A stretch of 64,000 bases of DNA from Candidatus Dadabacteria bacterium UBA1144 (lineage in GTDB: Bacteria > Desulfobacterota_D > UBA1144). Both the position numbers and the translations under genes were made by a program. Location of the stretch: NCBI GenBank assembly GCA_002311855.1, contig DCAB01000012.1, positions 317,759 through 381,758 of the forward strand, given 5' to 3'. Shown piece by piece: positions 60,083 through 64,000 of this stretch. Positions within the stretch are counted from its first letter, which is position 1. The number at the start of each line of letters is the position of its first letter. The notes under the pieces are model-generated. The model saw only the letters and a list, made by a program, of their open reading frames with translations, was not told where the DNA came from and did no database searches.

Positions 60083-61633
60083 ATGTCTTCATCTGTATTC
60101 AGTTCAATAACAACAAAACTTATAATAGCGCTTCTAGCTTTGGGTCTCATAATAAGCTTAGGCGCGGGGTCTGATTATGTTAATTTTGGTATGTCCGATG
60201 ACGTTATCGCGGAGGTTGATAATAACGATATATCCAAAGAGGAATTCCAATATTTTAGGAATATTAAATTGTCACAACTTCCAAAAAAAATTTTACAAGA
60301 TGAAGAAATGATTAAGATTCTAGATGAACAGATCGTTCACATGATTGCAACAAGAAAAGCTTTGGCGTTAAAAGCGAGTGACCTGGGCTTAATTGTTTCC
60401 GAAGAAGAATTAAAAAGGAAAATTACCAATAGCGACTTATTTCGAGATAGAGGTAATTTTATAGGATTCGAATCTTATAAAAAAAGAGTAGAAAATGTTT
60501 TTGGCTTGGATGAGGCAATATTTGAACAGGTATTGATAGAAGAAATATTAAATGACAAACTGAAAGATTTTTTGTTTACGTTTGTTTCTGTCTCAAACGA
60601 AGAAATCGAAAACAAATTTCTTTCCGATTCTTCAAAAATTACTTTCTATATAATAAGACCAACAAGTAGTAATTTGGGTATCATGGAATTCTCCGATAAA
60701 GAAATTGATGATTTTATTGAGAGAAATAAGAATATTAATTACAATAGTGACCGCGTATTTAAAGTTTTTTTTCTTAACTATGAAGATCTGACTAAAGACA
60801 TCCAAGTGTCTCAAAAAGATATTGAAAATTATATCAAAAATTATCCAGATGAGTTCGATTCAAATGCCAATAAAATGGAAGAAAACAAATCAAAAGTAGT
60901 GAAATTAATAAGAAAGAGGATTGCTGAAAACCTATTCACCGAAGAATTAAAAAAATTAGATAAAATCATTAAAGACAGCACCTTTAAAGATCTCGCAATT
61001 AGATACCAAAAAACACAGGAAATTTTTACACTTACACTTACCAATCCATCAGGACGATTTCCAAAACCTTTAATTGATGAACTTGCAAATTTTGATCCAG
61101 GCATAAACAAAAGAGCAATATACTTCTTCGATAATAAAATATGGATAGTTCATTCTGAATTGGATTCAAACAATAGAGAAAGTGCTACAAAAAAAATGGC
61201 AGAAATTACACGAATAATGAAGCAAGAAGAACTCTTAAGCGGTATAATAAATGAAAGCCCCAGGAAGCCTGAGAAGGTTCTTGAATCTGTAAAAGATGAT
61301 AATAATTATTCATACGAATTTAAATACGATGTTACTCTCGGAGATTTTCAAAGGATTCTGAATATGAAAATAGACATCGAAAATTTTGAAGATAAGGATT
61401 TTTTCATTCCAAATATTTTTGGGGAAAAAAAGAAATTTATAATCTATGTAGAAAAAGTTAGAAAAGCTAATAAAGAATTTATATCCTTCGATGAATTAAA
61501 GATAAAAAAACTATTGCTTTCAGAGAAAAAAAAAGCTTTCTTTAACCGATTCGTGAAAGAAGTAATGGGGAAATCAAAAATGAAACTAAATAATAAATAT
61601 TTCAATTATCGAAAGGACGTGCCAAAAAAATAA
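60083..61633 (+). CDS. Membrane-anchored SurA/PpiD-like peptidyl-prolyl isomerase or chaperone
   Basis: A 516-aa protein with one N-terminal membrane helix (residues about 12-28) and a SurA-N-type domain (VIAEVDNNDISKEEFQYFRN, SEEELKRKI). A rotamase-like region lies around 215-390. It has many Lys and Glu helices, as in PpiD of Gram-negatives. Active-site isomerase residues are not clearly conserved, so it may be a chaperone only. It would assist outer-membrane or periplasmic protein folding. The start follows an extended -10 by 6 nt. Confidence 0.75.
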   Translation: MSSSVFSSITTKLIIALLALGLIISLGAGSDYVNFGMSDDVIAEVDNNDISKEEFQYFRNIKLSQLPKKILQDEEMIKILDEQIVHMIATRKALALKASDLGLIVSEEELKRKITNSDLFRDRGNFIGFESYKKRVENVFGLDEAIFEQVLIEEILNDKLKDFLFTFVSVSNEEIENKFLSDSSKITFYIIRPTSSNLGIMEFSDKEIDDFIERNKNINYNSDRVFKVFFLNYEDLTKDIQVSQKDIENYIKNYPDEFDSNANKMEENKSKVVKLIRKRIAENLFTEELKKLDKIIKDSTFKDLAIRYQKTQEIFTLTLTNPSGRFPKPLIDELANFDPGINKRAIYFFDNKIWIVHSELDSNNRESATKKMAEITRIMKQEELLSGIINESPRKPEKVLESVKDDNNYSYEFKYDVTLGDFQRILNMKIDIENFEDKDFFIPNIFGEKKKFIIYVEKVRKANKEFISFDELKIKKLLLSEKKKAFFNRFVKEVMGKSKMKLNNKYFNYRKDVPKK

Positions 61634-61658
61634 ACTACATTTTATACTTATTAATATC

Positions 61659-61687
61659 TTTACTTGCAAAGTATATTGTTTTATCAT
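61659..61687 (+). promoter_or_regulatory. Promoter of smc
   Basis: TTTACT (61659-61664), a 17-nt spacer and TATCAT (61682-61687), 9 nt before the ATG at 61697. Confidence 0.45.
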
Positions 61688-61696
61688 TTGCTCAAA

Positions 61697-64000
61697 ATGA
61701 GAATAAAATCCTTATCTATTAGGGGATTCAAAACATTCTATGAGAAATCCATCATCGAATTTGATTCTCGAATATCAGCCATCATTGGACCAAACGGTTG
61801 TGGTAAAACGAATATATTAGATGCGATGCTCTGGGTGTTGGGTGAGCAAAATCCTAGAATTCTACGATCTGACTCAATGTCGCAATTAATATCGGATGGT
61901 AATGATAATCTACCAAAGCATAGTTTTGCGGAAGTTTCACTATTGTTTGAAAATGATAATGATAATTTTGTTGAAACGGAGATCAAAAGAAAACTTTATA
62001 GAACGGGTGAGAGTGAATATTACTTAAATAATCAGCAGTGTAGATTAAAAGATATAACAGAAATCGTTATGTCCTTTGGTGCGGGATCAAAAGGTTTTAC
62101 GATGATACCTCAAGGGCGGATAGATAGTTACATTACTGCAAAACCGGAAGAAAAAAAAGAATTAATTGACGAAGCTGCGGGTTTAACAAAGTATAAAATT
62201 CGAAGAGCTGAAACCGAAAGAAAAATTTTATTAATTAAAGACAACCTTGAAAAAACAAAATATGTTCAATTAGAAGTTGAACAACAAAAAGATTTATTAC
62301 AAGAACAAGCAGGGAAGGCCGAAGAATATACTCATTTGATTAACCAATTCAAAAGCCTGGAAACACTTTTTTACAAAAAACGCTTTATGGATCTTGATTC
62401 CAAATTGGTTGCCGCAAAGAATAAAAAAGACTCATTTCAGGAAGCATTAAATGAAATTGAGAGAGAAAGGAAAGAAGTTAAAAAGCATATAGACAATATA
62501 CTGGTGGACCAAGTAACTCTGAAAGATAATTTGGATAATCTAAATAATGACCTCCTTTGCAATAAAGAAGAAGAGTTAGAATTCATATCTCAAAATAAAA
62601 CTCTTAAAGCAGAAAAAAAATTATTCGTGGATGAGCTTCATAGGTCTAAATTGATTAAAAATGAATTCAAGGATGAGCTGAGTACTAGTCTTGTTGATTT
62701 TGGCAATCTCGAGAAAAAGTATGGTTCTAATAATTCAAAAATTGAAGAATTAAAAAGTCAACTAAAAGAGATTGATAAAAATCGATTGAACTTAGAACAA
62801 ATCAAAAAAAATTGCTTGGCTAGCAAGGAAAAAGAAAAAAATAAATTGAAAGAAATTCAAGATAATTTACAACTTGTAAATAGGAACTACTTTGATTTAA
62901 ATGCCGAGATTAAAGCAACTGAGTCTAGAGTAAAACTATTAGAGAGTATTGAATCCACATATGGATGGCTTCCGGAAGGTATACGAGGCTTCGTGCAAAA
63001 TTTAAAAGGAAAGGATATTAACGGAATTTTGTCAGATTATATAAAACCTAAAAGTGGGTATAAAAAAGCGGTTGAATCTGCATTAGGAGAAAAACTAAAG
63101 TGGGTTTTGATTAACGATAATGTAAATCCAATTACCACTATAAATGAATTTAAGAAAACCTGTACGGGAAAAGGAACTTTTATTTCTACCGACTATCCAA
63201 GAATAGCTGGTGCTAGCGCTGATCTTGATTATAAACAAATAATGGAGTGTATTGAATGTACTAAAGACGACAGACCTTTTCTTGCATCTATATTTGGGGA
63301 TACATATGTTGTAGATGAAATTGTTGATGCACTGAAAGCACGTGAAAGTAATCCCGACTCAAATTTTGTTACTAAAGATGGAGAATTTTTTGATTCTAAT
63401 GGTTCGATTACCGTTGGCGCTACACCGGATAGTATTCTACAAATTAAAGAAGAGATAAAAAATCTATCAAATCAGCAAATTAATTACGAAGAAGAAATCG
63501 ATTTGATTAGTCTCGATATCACAAGAAGAGAGGAAGAAATTTTTGATATCAATGAAAGAATTAGTTCGTTTGATAATGAAATCGCTTCTAACAATGAGGC
63601 TCGTTCCATAATGTCAGGTAAATTAGCTGAATTAAAATCGAAATTAGATGTAGAATCTAAATTTAATAATCAAATCAAATCAGAGATTTTCGATACAGAA
63701 TCTAATGTACAAACTGAAAAAATTAAAAGGGTACAAGAAAAGATTGGTACTGTATCAAAAAAAATTATTGAATTTGAAGACATGATTGAACTAAATACTT
63801 CTAAGATAGCAACTCTTCAGAGCGATTTACCTTTGTTAAAACAAAGTCAAGATGAAATAAAAGATCACATTGATGGATTAAAAACAAAAATAAACGAGAA
63901 CGAATTGGAGGTTCAAGCTTTAAATAACGATGTTCTATCCAAAGATGAAATAATTGATTCAAAAAGGGTCGAATCTCTAGGCTTTGACTCAAATATACAA
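61697..64000 (+). CDS. smc: Chromosome segregation protein SMC (N-terminal part, runs off the window)
   Basis: The frame is open from ATG 61697 to the end (768 codons, no stop). MRIKSLSIRGFKTF begins the ATPase head, and Walker A is IGPNGCGKTNILDAM at residues 30-44. A long coiled coil follows from about 170, then a hinge domain near 425-600 (YGWLPEGIRGFVQNL, AVESALGEKLKWVLI, GEFFDSNGSITVGAT) and the return coil. The C-terminal head with Walker B lies outside. It folds chromosomes with ScpA and ScpB. Confidence 0.95.
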   Translation, partial: MRIKSLSIRGFKTFYEKSIIEFDSRISAIIGPNGCGKTNILDAMLWVLGEQNPRILRSDSMSQLISDGNDNLPKHSFAEVSLLFENDNDNFVETEIKRKLYRTGESEYYLNNQQCRLKDITEIVMSFGAGSKGFTMIPQGRIDSYITAKPEEKKELIDEAAGLTKYKIRRAETERKILLIKDNLEKTKYVQLEVEQQKDLLQEQAGKAEEYTHLINQFKSLETLFYKKRFMDLDSKLVAAKNKKDSFQEALNEIERERKEVKKHIDNILVDQVTLKDNLDNLNNDLLCNKEEELEFISQNKTLKAEKKLFVDELHRSKLIKNEFKDELSTSLVDFGNLEKKYGSNNSKIEELKSQLKEIDKNRLNLEQIKKNCLASKEKEKNKLKEIQDNLQLVNRNYFDLNAEIKATESRVKLLESIESTYGWLPEGIRGFVQNLKGKDINGILSDYIKPKSGYKKAVESALGEKLKWVLINDNVNPITTINEFKKTCTGKGTFISTDYPRIAGASADLDYKQIMECIECTKDDRPFLASIFGDTYVVDEIVDALKARESNPDSNFVTKDGEFFDSNGSITVGATPDSILQIKEEIKNLSNQQINYEEEIDLISLDITRREEEIFDINERISSFDNEIASNNEARSIMSGKLAELKSKLDVESKFNNQIKSEIFDTESNVQTEKIKRVQEKIGTVSKKIIEFEDMIELNTSKIATLQSDLPLLKQSQDEIKDHIDGLKTKINENELEVQALNNDVLSKDEIIDSKRVESLGFDSNIQ

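Noticed and set aside
59800..60083. Possible TPP riboswitch before thiS-thiG
   Set aside because: Only 55 nt separate thiS from the divergent PpiD-like gene, and no CUGAGA-type thi box is present. The promoter sits directly on the start codon.
1..64000. CRISPR arrays, insertion sequences, rRNA genes, replication origin
   Set aside because: I saw no regularly spaced repeats, transposase or integrase motifs, rRNA-like stretches or DnaA-box clusters while reading both strands.

Overview
This window is a compact stretch of an AT-rich bacterial chromosome. It reads as a Gram-negative (diderm) lineage: apolipoprotein N-acyltransferase, MreB/MreC/MreD with PBP2 and RodA, a heat-shock-type sigma factor (RpoH), a BolA/monothiol glutaredoxin pair, a membrane pyrophosphatase, and a haem-synthase tail at the left edge. 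Arginine in the core genes is mostly AGA. The mix recalls low-GC marine proteobacterial or deltaproteobacteria-like lineages, but nothing here fixes the taxon.

Layout. 1-8.9 kb: end of ctaB, hisD-hisC, lnt, an HNH protein, rplU-rpmA, alaS, rpoH. 9.1-13.4 kb: accessory DNA with a decayed NAD(P)-dependent epimerase/DUF2867 gene, a conserved gene of unknown function, tRNA-Asn, a small membrane protein, umuDC and an oxidoreductase remnant. 13.85-13.99 kb: a chimaeric scar in which the 5' end of an Nramp-like gene is fused to a second, 5'-damaged tRNA-Asn. 14.0-22.1 kb: a foreign-looking operon whose gene order (PEP-synthase-like kinase, class-I amidotransferase, cytidylyltransferase) matches the core of Campylobacter phosphoramidate capsule biosynthesis, followed by a glycerophosphotransferase-like protein and a membrane sulfatase-fold protein. 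22.2-23.8 kb: a paralogue of the small membrane protein, then the intact Nramp-like gene. From 23.8 kb the window is core again: bolA-grxD-polA-dacB; then on the minus strand ksgA, ftsB, a metallo-hydrolase, rpsF-rpsR-rplI, hppA-ychF, prs-rplY-pth, and a GYD-small ORF-siroheme-efp operon. From 38.3 kb come a four-repeat exported protein, mreBCD-mrdA-rodA-birA, a nitroreductase pair, rluD-pgeF, argG, a frameshifted queA, aroC, an aminotransferase, prfB with its programmed frameshift, nadK, fmt, a Deg protease, thiS-thiG, a PpiD-like chaperone and the start of smc.

Three genome-wide habits stand out. Many transcription units have a -10 hexamer 5-9 nt before the start codon, implying leaderless mRNAs. 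Convergent genes often overlap at their 3' ends. Genes within operons overlap by stop/start fusion (TAATG, TGATG, GTGA, ATGA).

The most notable candidate system is the 14-22 kb operon. I infer that it makes a CDP-activated phosphoramidate from glutamine and transfers it to a surface polymer. It sits between a duplicated tRNA-Asn and a duplicated membrane-protein gene, so it probably arrived by horizontal transfer.
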